A DNA stretch of 48,905 nt, from contig CAISGE010000006.1 in the NCBI GenBank assembly GCA_903884815.1, positions 1 to 48,905 on the forward strand, given 5' to 3'. This document shows, piece by piece, positions 34,804 to 43,282 of the stretch (position 1 is its first letter; each line of letters opens with the position of its first letter). The notes under the pieces are model-generated. The model did not search any database. It was not told the DNA's origin and saw only the letters and a program-made list of their open reading frames with translations. The stretch is from Candidatus Omnitrophota bacterium. Lineage in GTDB: Bacteria; Omnitrophota; Omnitrophia; Omnitrophales; Aquincolibacteriaceae. Made by a program: the position numbers and the translations under genes.

Positions 34804-35534
34804 TGGGTGGCCCCGAGATCTCGCTTCTTCTGCCAACGCATCAGCACCCGGGACTTATGAAGCACCTCTTGAACAGCCTTGTCCGAACGACATCGGACCT
34901 TAACCGCCTTGAGATCATCCTTTACCTAGACGATGACGACACGGAAAGTATGCGGATCGAATCTCCCGGGCCGGAGTTGCGCCTTGTGAAACTTATCAAG
35001 CGTCCCGATACGATGGGAAATATCATGCGAGCCTGCTATGACGCGAGCCATGGCAAATACATTATGCTTCTCAACGATGACATGGTTTTTGGTACCCAAG
35101 GTTGGGATACCCGGGTACTCCAGGCATTCGCCGCCTTTCCGGACGAGATCGCGATGGTCTACGGGAATGACCTTTATTACGGTGACCTTATGTGCACCTT
35201 TCCAATTCTGACACGGACCGTATGCGAATTGATGGACGGGGTATGCCCAGCGGAATATCGCTGGCATTGCATTGACTCGCATCTATTGGATCTTTTCAAG
35301 AGATTGAAGCTCGTGGGATACGCAAGGTCCATCTATCTCAAAAATGTTCTCTTTGAACATATGCACCACGAGCTGTCGGCGGCGATCAATGATGATTCGG
35401 ATGTGAAGCCGGCCAGTGATACGGACGACCAGGATATTTATTTTTCGCTCGCGGACCGCCGCCAGACGATCGCCCAGAAGATGGCTGACCATATCAGAAA
35501 CTGCGAAACCAAGCGTAACCCCTCGGCGATATAA
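34803..35534 (+). CDS. Small GT2-like glycosyltransferase, paralogue of a domain in the giant fusion
   Basis: 243 residues; starts at ATG 34803 in a TGATG overlap. It has ISLLLPTHQHPG, ILYLDDDD and LLNDDMVF (residues about 89-96), a GT-A layout without a clear C-terminal catalytic base. It aligns along its length with the first GT domain of the 1706-residue protein: HGKYIMLLNDDM versus VGHYIMLMNDDV, DLMCTFPI versus DKLCTFPF, GVCPAEYR versus GICPEEYA, and LFEHMHHE versus VFEHLNRS. The pair must derive from a duplication. Substrate unknown. Confidence 0.72.
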   Translation: MGGPEISLLLPTHQHPGLMKHLLNSLVRTTSDLNRLEIILYLDDDDTESMRIESPGPELRLVKLIKRPDTMGNIMRACYDASHGKYIMLLNDDMVFGTQGWDTRVLQAFAAFPDEIAMVYGNDLYYGDLMCTFPILTRTVCELMDGVCPAEYRWHCIDSHLLDLFKRLKLVGYARSIYLKNVLFEHMHHELSAAINDDSDVKPASDTDDQDIYFSLADRRQTIAQKMADHIRNCETKRNPSAI

Positions 35535-35618
35535 CATGCCGCCCAAGTCTTTTTTTCTTACCCATGATGGCGACTTGGACTGTCATAATTACCCGTTTAT
35601 TTTTGATAAAGGAGAATC

Positions 35619-36086
35619 ATGACGCATCCTATGTTCAGGGTTAAGAAAGTTGATGAGCAGACTTATGTCAAGGCGGGAGTAGGTCTCATCCTTCTCAATG
35701 ACAAGGGACAAATACTCTTTGAAAAGCGCCGGGATTGCGGGATGTGGGGGCTTCCGGGAGGCAAGATCGATGCGGGGGAGTCTATTGAGCAGACTGCCAT
35801 CCGTGAAGCGAAAGAAGAGACGGGGTTCAATATACAGGTAATGCGTCTTTTAGGGGTTTATTCGGACCCTAAAGATCATCTCGTCGCGTATCTCCCCAGC
35901 AAGGATGTGGCTCAACTTGTGGATATTGTTTTGGAAGCAAAGATCGTTTCTGGTATATTGACGACTAGTGACGAGAGTGAAGAGCTTCGTTTTTTTGATC
36001 TGAAAGCGCTGCCCTCAGAGATCGTCCCTCCAGCAATACCGCCTCTTAACGACTATAAGGCCGGAGTTGTCGGCGCTATCCGCTAA
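35619..36086 (+). CDS. Nudix hydrolase
   Basis: 155 residues with a complete Nudix box, from GKIDAGES to REAKEETGF (about 49-71), carrying the catalytic REAKEE glutamates. Preceded by a good SD (AAAGGAGAATC). Family members hydrolyse nucleoside diphosphates linked to another group; within a glycan locus, hydrolysis of a nucleotide sugar or clean-up of an oxidised nucleotide are both possible. Residues alone do not separate these. An 84-bp gap divides it from the glycosyltransferase upstream. Confidence 0.85.
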   Translation: MTHPMFRVKKVDEQTYVKAGVGLILLNDKGQILFEKRRDCGMWGLPGGKIDAGESIEQTAIREAKEETGFNIQVMRLLGVYSDPKDHLVAYLPSKDVAQLVDIVLEAKIVSGILTTSDESEELRFFDLKALPSEIVPPAIPPLNDYKAGVVGAIR

Positions 36087-36101
36087 TTGTGAGCTTATAA
36101 A

Positions 36102-37607
36102 ATGACCCAAAAAGTTGATGTGCTTTTTATTCATCCGAACGCTTCGGAAAAGATCTATCAGGGGCTAGGCGGGGAGCTTAGCGCCATTGAGCCGCCGCTT
36201 TGGGCCGGGCTTTTAGCGAATGGGATGCGTGCCAAGGGTTATTCGGTAGCCATTTTGGATTCGGAAGCTGAAGGGCTGACGGTCGATGGGACCGTTCAGA
36301 GAGCGTCCCAGTACGAGCCTCGGTTGATGGTGCTGGTGGTTTATGGCCAGCAGCCCTCCGCTTCCACACAGAACATGTTCGGCGCCAGTCTCATAGGAAC
36401 GGCTTTGAAAGAGGCTTTTCCGGAAAGAAAGACCGCCATGGCCGGCGGTCATGTCTCGGCTCTTCCAGAACGAACGCTTCGGGAAGAAAAGGCGGATTTT
36501 GTGATCCAAGGCGAAGGCCTTTCAACGCTCCATGGGTTGCTTGAAAGCGACCTTTCGAGTTCTGCCGCGTTAAATAAGATCCCGGGGCTCTGGTATCGCG
36601 AATCCGGACGCCCGGTTTTTACTTTTCGGGCGGAATTGATCTGTCAGAAAGATCTTCCCAAAGAGTTGCCGGGTGTCGCCTGGGACCTGCTTCCCATGGA
36701 TAAATACCGGGCTCACAATTGGCATTGTTTCGGGCGTGTGAATGAGCGACAGCCTTACGCTTCGATCTACACAAGTCTGGGATGCCCTTTTCAGTGCAGT
36801 TTTTGTTGTATCAACGCACCCTTTGGAGGATCCAGCTTCCGGTATTGGGAACCGGAGTTTATGATCCATGAATTCGAGATCCTGCACGACCGCTACGGGG
36901 TGCGCAATCTCAAGTTCACCGATGAGATGTTTGTTCTAAAAGAGCCCCATTTCCTGAAATTGTGCGATCTTTTGATCGAACGGAACTATGGTTTTAACAT
37001 CTGGGCTTACGCTCGTATTGACACTGTAAAACCGGCCTATCTTGAGAAACTGAAGAAAGCCGGGGTAAACTGGCTGGCGTTGGGGATCGAGTCGGGAAGC
37101 AAATATGTCCGGAGCGGCGTCACGAAAGGGCGATTCGACCAACAAGACATTTATGATACCGTGAAACGCATCCAGGACGCGGGGATCCATGTGATCGGCA
37201 ATTATATCTTCGGGTTGCCCGATGATAATTATCAGACGATGCAAGAAACTCTGGATATGGCGGTAAAACTTAATTGCGAGATGGCGAATTTCTATTCGGC
37301 GATGGCTTATCCCGGCTCCAAGCTTTATCAGATCGCCGTCGAGAAGAAGTGGCCGCTTCCGGAAAATTGGCTAGGCTACTCGCAGTACGCTTACGAATGT
37401 CTGCCGCTTCGCACGGAAACGCTCAGCGGCGGGGAAGTTCTCGGGTTCCGGGATCACGCCTGGCAAACTTACTTCACAAACCCCGGATACCTGAACCTGT
37501 TAGAAGCTAAATTCGGGAAAGAGACATCAGACCATATCCGTGAGGTCTCAAAATATTCGCTTAAAAGAAAATTCGCTGTTCCGTTGCCTAAGGAGATCAT
37601 CCTGTAA
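36102..37607 (+). CDS. B12-binding radical SAM protein
   Basis: 501 residues. N-terminal B12-binding domain (about 1-160: DVLFIHPNAS, EPPLWAGLLANGMRAKGYSV, MAGGHVSALPE, VIQGEG). Radical SAM barrel (about 215-420) with GCPFQCSFC (Cys228, 232, 235) and TDEMFV, then LALGIESGS and IFGLPDD. Unlike the other two proteins of this type here it has normal Cx3Cx2C spacing and no extra modules. The class includes C-methyltransferases and ring-rearranging enzymes; the next two genes are a transketolase pair, so a sugar or lipid precursor is a fair guess. Confidence 0.85.
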   Translation: MTQKVDVLFIHPNASEKIYQGLGGELSAIEPPLWAGLLANGMRAKGYSVAILDSEAEGLTVDGTVQRASQYEPRLMVLVVYGQQPSASTQNMFGASLIGTALKEAFPERKTAMAGGHVSALPERTLREEKADFVIQGEGLSTLHGLLESDLSSSAALNKIPGLWYRESGRPVFTFRAELICQKDLPKELPGVAWDLLPMDKYRAHNWHCFGRVNERQPYASIYTSLGCPFQCSFCCINAPFGGSSFRYWEPEFMIHEFEILHDRYGVRNLKFTDEMFVLKEPHFLKLCDLLIERNYGFNIWAYARIDTVKPAYLEKLKKAGVNWLALGIESGSKYVRSGVTKGRFDQQDIYDTVKRIQDAGIHVIGNYIFGLPDDNYQTMQETLDMAVKLNCEMANFYSAMAYPGSKLYQIAVEKKWPLPENWLGYSQYAYECLPLRTETLSGGEVLGFRDHAWQTYFTNPGYLNLLEAKFGKETSDHIREVSKYSLKRKFAVPLPKEIIL

Positions 37608-38428
37608 TGGCTCTTTCCCTCTCTCAAATAAAGAACAAGGCTCTTTCGATCAGGATTCAAACTCTGCAATTGCACGGTCTTGCGCCGGAGGCCCGGATCG
37701 CGTCCTCACTTTCGAATGTCGAGGTCATGACGGCGCTTTATTATGGCGGGTTCCTCCGCATGGACCCGAAGAAGACCGATTGTGAGAAGCGGGATCGCTT
37801 CATCTTAAGCAAAGGACACGGAGGCATATCCCTTTACCCGATCCTGGCGGATCTAGGTTTCTTTGATAGCTCGGAGCTTGCGAGGATCTGTCAAAAAGAT
37901 TCTTTCCTGGGGGGCATCCCGGATTGTATTGTTCCCGGGTTTGAGACCACGAACGGGTCTCTGGGACATGGTTTGGGGGTGGGCTGCGGTATGGCGATCG
38001 CGCTTAAGCAAAAAAAATCGAAAGCCAAAGTTGTGGTCATGGTCGGCGATGGGGAGCTCAATGAGGGATCCGTCTGGGAGGCGATCATGTTTGCTTCCCA
38101 TCATCAACTGGACAATCTCTACTTGATCGTCGATCAAAACGAAAAATGCATGTTGGACTACTGCAAAAATGTTGTGGATCTGGCCAGTTTGAAGGGCAAG
38201 ATGCGGGAATTCGGATGGAAAGTCCATAGCTCGGACGGCCACTGCATGGAAAAACTTTTACCGGCCATGAAAAAGCTCTTTGGCGATAAGGCCCGGCAGC
38301 CGAAAGTCTTGATCGCGAAGACCGTGAAAGGGAAGGGCGTCCCCAGGCTCGAGAAAGACCCGCTATGTCATATCAAGTCCATGAATGTCCAAGAGATCGA
38401 ACAGATTGTTCGGGAGCTGCAATCATGA
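37607..38428 (+). CDS. Transketolase-like N-terminal subunit
   Basis: 273 residues: the thiamine-diphosphate-binding half of transketolase. FILSKGHGGISLYPIL, SLGHGLGVGCGMA, and the TPP motif GDGELNEGSVWEA...VDQN (about 147-180) are intact. The start ATG 37607 overlaps the upstream TAA. Split transketolases occur in many bacteria and archaea, but one inside a glycan locus may add or remove a two-carbon ketol unit on a sugar, or supply sedoheptulose-7-phosphate, the precursor of GDP-heptose. Needs the next gene's product to be active. Confidence 0.87.
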   Translation: MALSLSQIKNKALSIRIQTLQLHGLAPEARIASSLSNVEVMTALYYGGFLRMDPKKTDCEKRDRFILSKGHGGISLYPILADLGFFDSSELARICQKDSFLGGIPDCIVPGFETTNGSLGHGLGVGCGMAIALKQKKSKAKVVVMVGDGELNEGSVWEAIMFASHHQLDNLYLIVDQNEKCMLDYCKNVVDLASLKGKMREFGWKVHSSDGHCMEKLLPAMKKLFGDKARQPKVLIAKTVKGKGVPRLEKDPLCHIKSMNVQEIEQIVRELQS

Positions 38429-39375
38429 CCAAGATGATGCGGGATGTCATAATCGAACGGATCATCGATGAGATGGGCCGGAATAAGCGGGTGTTCTTCC
38501 TTGCGGCCGATTTCGGCGCGCCAAGCCTTGACCGGTTGCGCGAGAGTTTCAAAGACCGGTTTATCAATGTCGGGATCGCCGAACAAAATCTCATTAATGT
38601 CGCGACGGGGCTCGGGCTGGAAGGCTTTACCGTTTTCGCGTACGCGATCGCGCCTTTCCTGACCATGCGGGCATTTGAACAGATCCGGGTCAATCTTTCG
38701 CTGCACGCTCAGGTCCGTGAGCTGAATGTGAATCTCGTCGGGGTCGGAGCCGGTCTCAGCTACGAAGTCTCGGGACCGACGCACCATTCCCTGGAAGATC
38801 TTTCGCTCATGCGGTTGCTGCCGAATTTTTCGGTGCTCTCTCCCTGCGATACGGTCTCGGCGCTCAGTTGTGTGGATTACGCCATCAAAAACAAAGGCCC
38901 GAAATATATCCGGCTCGATGGCAAGCCGCTGGAGGCTGTTTATTCCGACAAGTGTTTGCCGGACATGGATAAAGGATTCCGTGAGGTCCGGAAAGGGAAA
39001 AAAGTTTGTCTTGTCGCCACCGGCTATACGACACACACAGCGCTCAGCGTCGCGAACAACGCAAGTTCTCCCGTCGGAATCGTGGACATTGTCAGACTGA
39101 AACCTCTGGACGAAGCAGGCCTCTTCAAGGTCCTTTCGAAATATGAGCATGTGGTGACTCTTGAAGAGGGCTTTATTGGGGGCGGCGGGCTGGACACGCT
39201 GGTTTCCGGCATCCTCACGGATCGCGCGTCGGGCATACACCTGAAACGGGTTGGATTTAATAACAAATTCATATTTGAACTCGGACCGAGAGCCTATCTC
39301 CATTCCCTGGTGGGATTGGACGAACCTTCCGTCAGCCGGATGGTTGCAAAATTAAACTGTCACAACAAAAAATAA
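38425..39375 (+). CDS. Transketolase-like C-terminal subunit
   Basis: 316 residues: the pyrimidine-binding and C-terminal domains of transketolase. VGIAEQNLINVATGLGLEG supplies the catalytic Glu that activates TPP; GPTHHSLEDLSLMRLLPN and the YIRLDG region follow. I chose ATG 38425 for its ATGA overlap with the N-subunit gene; the frame is open 60 bp further upstream, inside that gene. Forms a heteromer with the preceding product. Confidence 0.87.
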   Translation: MTKMMRDVIIERIIDEMGRNKRVFFLAADFGAPSLDRLRESFKDRFINVGIAEQNLINVATGLGLEGFTVFAYAIAPFLTMRAFEQIRVNLSLHAQVRELNVNLVGVGAGLSYEVSGPTHHSLEDLSLMRLLPNFSVLSPCDTVSALSCVDYAIKNKGPKYIRLDGKPLEAVYSDKCLPDMDKGFREVRKGKKVCLVATGYTTHTALSVANNASSPVGIVDIVRLKPLDEAGLFKVLSKYEHVVTLEEGFIGGGGLDTLVSGILTDRASGIHLKRVGFNNKFIFELGPRAYLHSLVGLDEPSVSRMVAKLNCHNKK

Positions 39376-39387
39376 AAGGAGCTTTCT

Positions 39388-40320
39388 GTGAAAATATTAG
39401 TTACGGGTGGTGCGGGATATTTGGGTTCTGTGTTGGTGCCGGATCTTTTGGCGGAAGGCCATCAGGTGACGGTGCTGGATAGTTTTCTGTACCGGCAGAA
39501 CAGCCTGGCGCATGTCTGCCATTATCCCGGCTTCGAGATCGTCCGCGGGGACGTCAGGATCGAAAGCACGATGAAGCCGCTGCTCGCGAAAGCGGATGTC
39601 GTGATCCCGCTTGCCGCGCTTGTCGGCGCGCCGCTTTGCTCCAAAGACCCTGTGGGGGCGACTTCCACTAATCACGATGCTGTGATCATGATGTTGAAGC
39701 ATGTCAGCAAGGATCAGATGATCCTGATGCCTACGACCAACAGCGCTTACGGTTCCGGGGATAAGAACAACTTTTGCACGGAAGAATCGCCGCTTCATCC
39801 GATTTCAAAATATGCGATCGACAAGGTGGAAATCGAAAAGGCTCTGATGCAACATTCCAACACGATCAGCTTCCGCCTGGCAACCGTATTCGGGATGTCA
39901 CCACGGATGCGCCTCGATCTGCTTGTGAATGACTTCGTCTACCGGGCGGTCATGGACCGGTTTGTGGTGCTCTTTGAAAGCTCGTTTAAGCGCAACTATA
40001 TCCATATCCGCGATATCAGCCGTGTCTTTCGGTTCGGGATCGAGAATTTCAGCCGGATGAAAGGTCAGATCTATAATATCGGGCTTTCGGAGGCCAATGT
40101 ATCCAAAAAAGAACTTTGTGAACGTATCCATAAGTTCGTCCCTGACTTTGTCTTTTTGGATGCTCCGATCGGGAAGGATCCGGATCAGCGCAATTACATC
40201 GTCTCTAACGCGAAAGTGGAAGCAATCGGTTTTAAAACAACTCATCCGCTTGATTTCGGCATCCAGGAGCTCATCAAGGGCTTTACCATGATCCGTAACA
40301 CTCTCTACGGCAATGTCTGA
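39388..40320 (+). CDS. NAD-dependent epimerase/dehydratase (extended SDR)
   Basis: 310 residues, GTG start with AAAGGAG (39376-39381) at a suitable distance. ILVTGGAGYLGSVLV (NAD site), VVIPLAALVGAP, the Thr-Asn-Ser region PTTNSAYG, and Tyr/Lys in SKYAIDKVE (YxxxK) are present. It resembles nucleotide-sugar epimerases but not Gmd or GalE closely enough for a specific call. In this locus it probably modifies a nucleotide sugar, perhaps the transketolase product. Confidence 0.8.
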   Translation: MKILVTGGAGYLGSVLVPDLLAEGHQVTVLDSFLYRQNSLAHVCHYPGFEIVRGDVRIESTMKPLLAKADVVIPLAALVGAPLCSKDPVGATSTNHDAVIMMLKHVSKDQMILMPTTNSAYGSGDKNNFCTEESPLHPISKYAIDKVEIEKALMQHSNTISFRLATVFGMSPRMRLDLLVNDFVYRAVMDRFVVLFESSFKRNYIHIRDISRVFRFGIENFSRMKGQIYNIGLSEANVSKKELCERIHKFVPDFVFLDAPIGKDPDQRNYIVSNAKVEAIGFKTTHPLDFGIQELIKGFTMIRNTLYGNV

Positions 40321-40392
40321 GTGCTTTTTCGGCCCAGGGTTCGTTTCTGTCATCGAAATGGGTAAGGTGGCTCCAACGCCTTTGTTTGCGCG

Positions 40393-41304
40393 TTGGCGGC
40401 AGCGGTTGTGATTGTGAGAACGACTAAAATTATTTTGAAATTAGGTTTAGCGACGGCTGCCGCGCTAGGGCTCATCTTTTTCTCGATGCATTTCTTTGCA
40501 TTAAAATCGACCAAACAAATTCGCGAACCTCAACCGATAATTCCGACTCAATCGTCGGCATCAAAAGCTGTCAGCAATTCGCCAACTGACAACAGTGCCA
40601 TCATTACGGTTTCTTCGAATGCCTTCCCAGGAGATGATCTCTATGCCCCCGAGTATTTAATGCAAGAAGGCCGGACGATCTGGCACGCAGAATCTCCTCC
40701 GAATTATCCCCAATGGGTAGAAATATCTTTCCCCGTTCCTGTAATTATCACACATTTCGGCATCCGCTCGCAGGGAGACGGACCCTCCGGGATGGAGCAT
40801 TGCCGCGGTCCCAAAAACATTGTTTTTCAAGGGAGTAATGAATCAAGTGAATCTTCCGGCTCTCAAAAAAGCCGAAAATGGAGATATCTTTTTAAGGTTG
40901 AAAATAATGCCTATGCAAAAGGGGAGGAATGGAAGGACTGGTTCTTCGTAAATACTACAGCCTTCCGATACTACCGTATCTATATAAAAGCGGGCGGTGA
41001 TAGCAATAACCTGACCATCCGCCAAATTAGGCTTGATGATGCCTCTAAGCTTCAAAATCCCGTTGAGCCTCTGCCCGAGCATGAGACTATTGTAGCTGGA
41101 CCCTCCGCAAATGAGACTCTTCCCTCCGATTTTGATTGGAGTACGTATGTCGAAAACTACAAAGACCTTCAAGCGTCAGGCATCGATACAAAAGAGAAGG
41201 CGGCCGAGCATTGGCTCAAGATCGGAAGAAAAGAAGGAAGGTCATACCATGAGATTCCTATCGAGGTCCCTGATCCCCCCTATATGCCTTGGAGAAGGAA
41301 TTAG
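40393..41304 (+). CDS. Membrane-anchored discoidin-like (F5/8C) protein
   Basis: Up to 303 residues. There is no ATG near the 5' end; TTG 40393 or GTG 40408/40414 are possible starts. A hydrophobic segment (about 17-36: LGLATAAALGLIFFSMHFFA) anchors it or acts as a signal. About 60-225 looks like an F5/8-type C carbohydrate-binding sandwich (QWVEISFPVPVIITHFGIRS, YYRIYIKAGGDS, IRQIRLDD). Residues about 250-285 carry DWSTYVENYKDL...AAEHWLKIGRKEGRSY, a short motif also seen attached to glycosyltransferases. More AT-rich than its neighbours. Probably outside the inner membrane; ligand unknown. Confidence 0.65.
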   Translation: MAAAVVIVRTTKIILKLGLATAAALGLIFFSMHFFALKSTKQIREPQPIIPTQSSASKAVSNSPTDNSAIITVSSNAFPGDDLYAPEYLMQEGRTIWHAESPPNYPQWVEISFPVPVIITHFGIRSQGDGPSGMEHCRGPKNIVFQGSNESSESSGSQKSRKWRYLFKVENNAYAKGEEWKDWFFVNTTAFRYYRIYIKAGGDSNNLTIRQIRLDDASKLQNPVEPLPEHETIVAGPSANETLPSDFDWSTYVENYKDLQASGIDTKEKAAEHWLKIGRKEGRSYHEIPIEVPDPPYMPWRRN

Positions 41305-41411
41305 TGATCGGAATATCAGACCCGGCGTAATCGCGGATTCTCTTTGCATTAAGCAGAAACGTTGGATGACAGACTGTGCGTCTTAACCAAACTCGGGTTA
41401 AAGAAAAGATC

Positions 41412-42614
41412 ATGACTGAAGAAAAGTGCGACTTTCTTATCATTGGTTCTGGGATAGTGGGCTTGGCTGTAGCTCGCGAACTGCATCATCGCAATCCCGC
41501 GGCGAAGATCACGGTGATCGAGAAAGAGTCGGATGTGGCATATCACAGCAGCGGTCGGAATAGCGGCGTCCTTCACGCCGGGTTCTATTACACGGCCGAT
41601 TCCCTCAAGGCAAAATTTACCCGTGAAGGCAATGCTGCTATGCGCACGTATTGCCAAAATAACAAGCTTCGTATTAACGAATGCAAAAAGGTCGTTGTTG
41701 CGCAGAACGCGGAAGAGCTTCCCGCCCTTTTTGAGCTTGAGAAGCGGGGAAAGACTAACGGCGTTGATGTCCGAATCATCGATGAGAACGAGCTTGCCGA
41801 GATTGATCCTAATGCCCGTACCCACAAACACGCTCTTTATTCTCCCACCACGGCGACCGTAGATCCTGTGGAGGTCAACCGGTGCCTGAAAAATGAGCTG
41901 ACCCAAAAAGGCCTCCGGATCTATTTTGACGAGGCCTATTTGAGCCGGATCTCCGGCAATAAAATCCAAACGTCAAAACGGACGGTCGAAGCTAATCACA
42001 TCATTAATGCCGCCGGGCTTTACGCGGACCGGATCGGTAAGGATTTTGATTTTTCAGAGCGATACACGATCATCCCATTCAAAGGGATCTACCTCAAATA
42101 TTCGAATAAGGATAAGCCGATACGGACGAATATTTACCCGGTTCCGAATCTCAAAAACCCGTTCCTGGGCGTCCATTACACGATCACGGTGGATGGTACG
42201 ATTAAGATCGGGCCGACCGCGATCCCTGCTTTCTGGCGCGAGAATTACGAGGGGATGGGGAGTTTTAACGCTCTCGAAATGGTCGAGATCATGACGCGCG
42301 AGGCTCAGCTTTTTCTTTTGAACTCCTTCGGTTTCCGGGATCTCGCGTTCGAGGAAATACAAAAATACAACCGCCGCTATTTCTCTGGGCTCGCGTCAAA
42401 ACTTGTGAAAACGATCGACCGCGGGGGATTCCGCGAGTGGAGCCGCCCTGGGATACGCGCTCAGCTGCTCGATACCAAGACACGCAAGCTGGTGATGGAT
42501 TTCGTGGTCGAGGGAGACAAAGCTAGCACGCATATCCTGAACGCGGTCTCCCCGGCCTTCACCTGCAGTTTCCCTTTTGCCAAGATGATCGTGGACCGCA
42601 TTACAAAGCCCTGA
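41412..42614 (+). CDS. lhgO: FAD-dependent oxidoreductase, L-2-hydroxyglutarate oxidase-like
   Basis: 400 residues of the DAO/GlpD fold, closest in appearance to LhgO/YgaF: DFLIIGSGIVGLAVAREL (FAD), EKESDVAYHSSGRNSGVLHAG, INAAGLYADRIG, and SRPGIRAQL near the C-terminus. LhgO oxidises L-2-hydroxyglutarate to 2-oxoglutarate with electrons going to the quinone pool. In this locus it could instead act on a sugar acid; the symbol is therefore tentative. I chose ATG 41412; the frame is open to a GTG at 41376. Confidence 0.75.
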   Translation: MTEEKCDFLIIGSGIVGLAVARELHHRNPAAKITVIEKESDVAYHSSGRNSGVLHAGFYYTADSLKAKFTREGNAAMRTYCQNNKLRINECKKVVVAQNAEELPALFELEKRGKTNGVDVRIIDENELAEIDPNARTHKHALYSPTTATVDPVEVNRCLKNELTQKGLRIYFDEAYLSRISGNKIQTSKRTVEANHIINAAGLYADRIGKDFDFSERYTIIPFKGIYLKYSNKDKPIRTNIYPVPNLKNPFLGVHYTITVDGTIKIGPTAIPAFWRENYEGMGSFNALEMVEIMTREAQLFLLNSFGFRDLAFEEIQKYNRRYFSGLASKLVKTIDRGGFREWSRPGIRAQLLDTKTRKLVMDFVVEGDKASTHILNAVSPAFTCSFPFAKMIVDRITKP

Positions 42615-43165
42615 TGGAAAAGCGGCCGGCTATTTTTCTCGACAGGGACGGGACCATCAATATTGAGAAGAATTATCTGCATTTGGCCAAGGATTGGGAA
42701 TGGATCCCCGGGGCGATCGATGCCCTGATACGGCTTAAGGCGGCCGGTTATCTTCTTATCGTCATCTCCAATCAAGCAGGGATCGCGCGGGGGTATTACC
42801 ATGAGAGCACTTTGCATGAACTTCACAGATGGGTCAACGAGCAGCTTGCTCCTGTTCATGCCGCCATTGATGCCTTTTACTTTTGCCCGCATCATCCCGA
42901 TTTCCAAAAGGAAGATTGTGATTGCCGAAAGCCACTGCCCGGACTGATCCTCCGCGCGGCGCAGGAATGGAATATCGATCTTCCGCGCTCCTGGATGATA
43001 GGTGACAAGTTGTCAGACGTCCAGGCGGGTTTCGCGGCTGGTTGTCAGAATATTTTAGTCCAGACAGGGTATGGCGCTGAAATCTCACAGGATCAGCTAC
43101 CCCAAGACACATTCATTGTGGAAGACATCGCTTCAGCCTCCCAACATATACTTTCAAGATCTTGA
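42614..43165 (+). CDS. gmhB: D-glycero-D-manno-heptose-1,7-bisphosphate 7-phosphatase
   Basis: 183 residues, HAD family. Nucleophile and acid are Asp10 and Asp12 (FLDRDGTIN); motif II is VISNQAGIARG; the four zinc ligands Cys91, His93, Cys102 and Cys104 (CPHH...CDC) match the GmhB-specific zinc loop, separating it from histidinol phosphatase HisB. Gives heptose-1-phosphate, the substrate of HddC, encoded about 22 kb away at the other end of the locus. TGATG overlap with the oxidoreductase. GmhA (the isomerase) is not in the window. Confidence 0.88.
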   Translation: MEKRPAIFLDRDGTINIEKNYLHLAKDWEWIPGAIDALIRLKAAGYLLIVISNQAGIARGYYHESTLHELHRWVNEQLAPVHAAIDAFYFCPHHPDFQKEDCDCRKPLPGLILRAAQEWNIDLPRSWMIGDKLSDVQAGFAAGCQNILVQTGYGAEISQDQLPQDTFIVEDIASASQHILSRS

Positions 43166-43282
43166 TTGTTTGTTTTCCCCTACACTTGCTGCCCCTGAAT
43201 TATACTTGGGTTGCACGAACAAGGCTTGTTGGATGGGATCGGCTTTTCCTGTAGTATGCACGGAAAACATACTGGAGACGTG

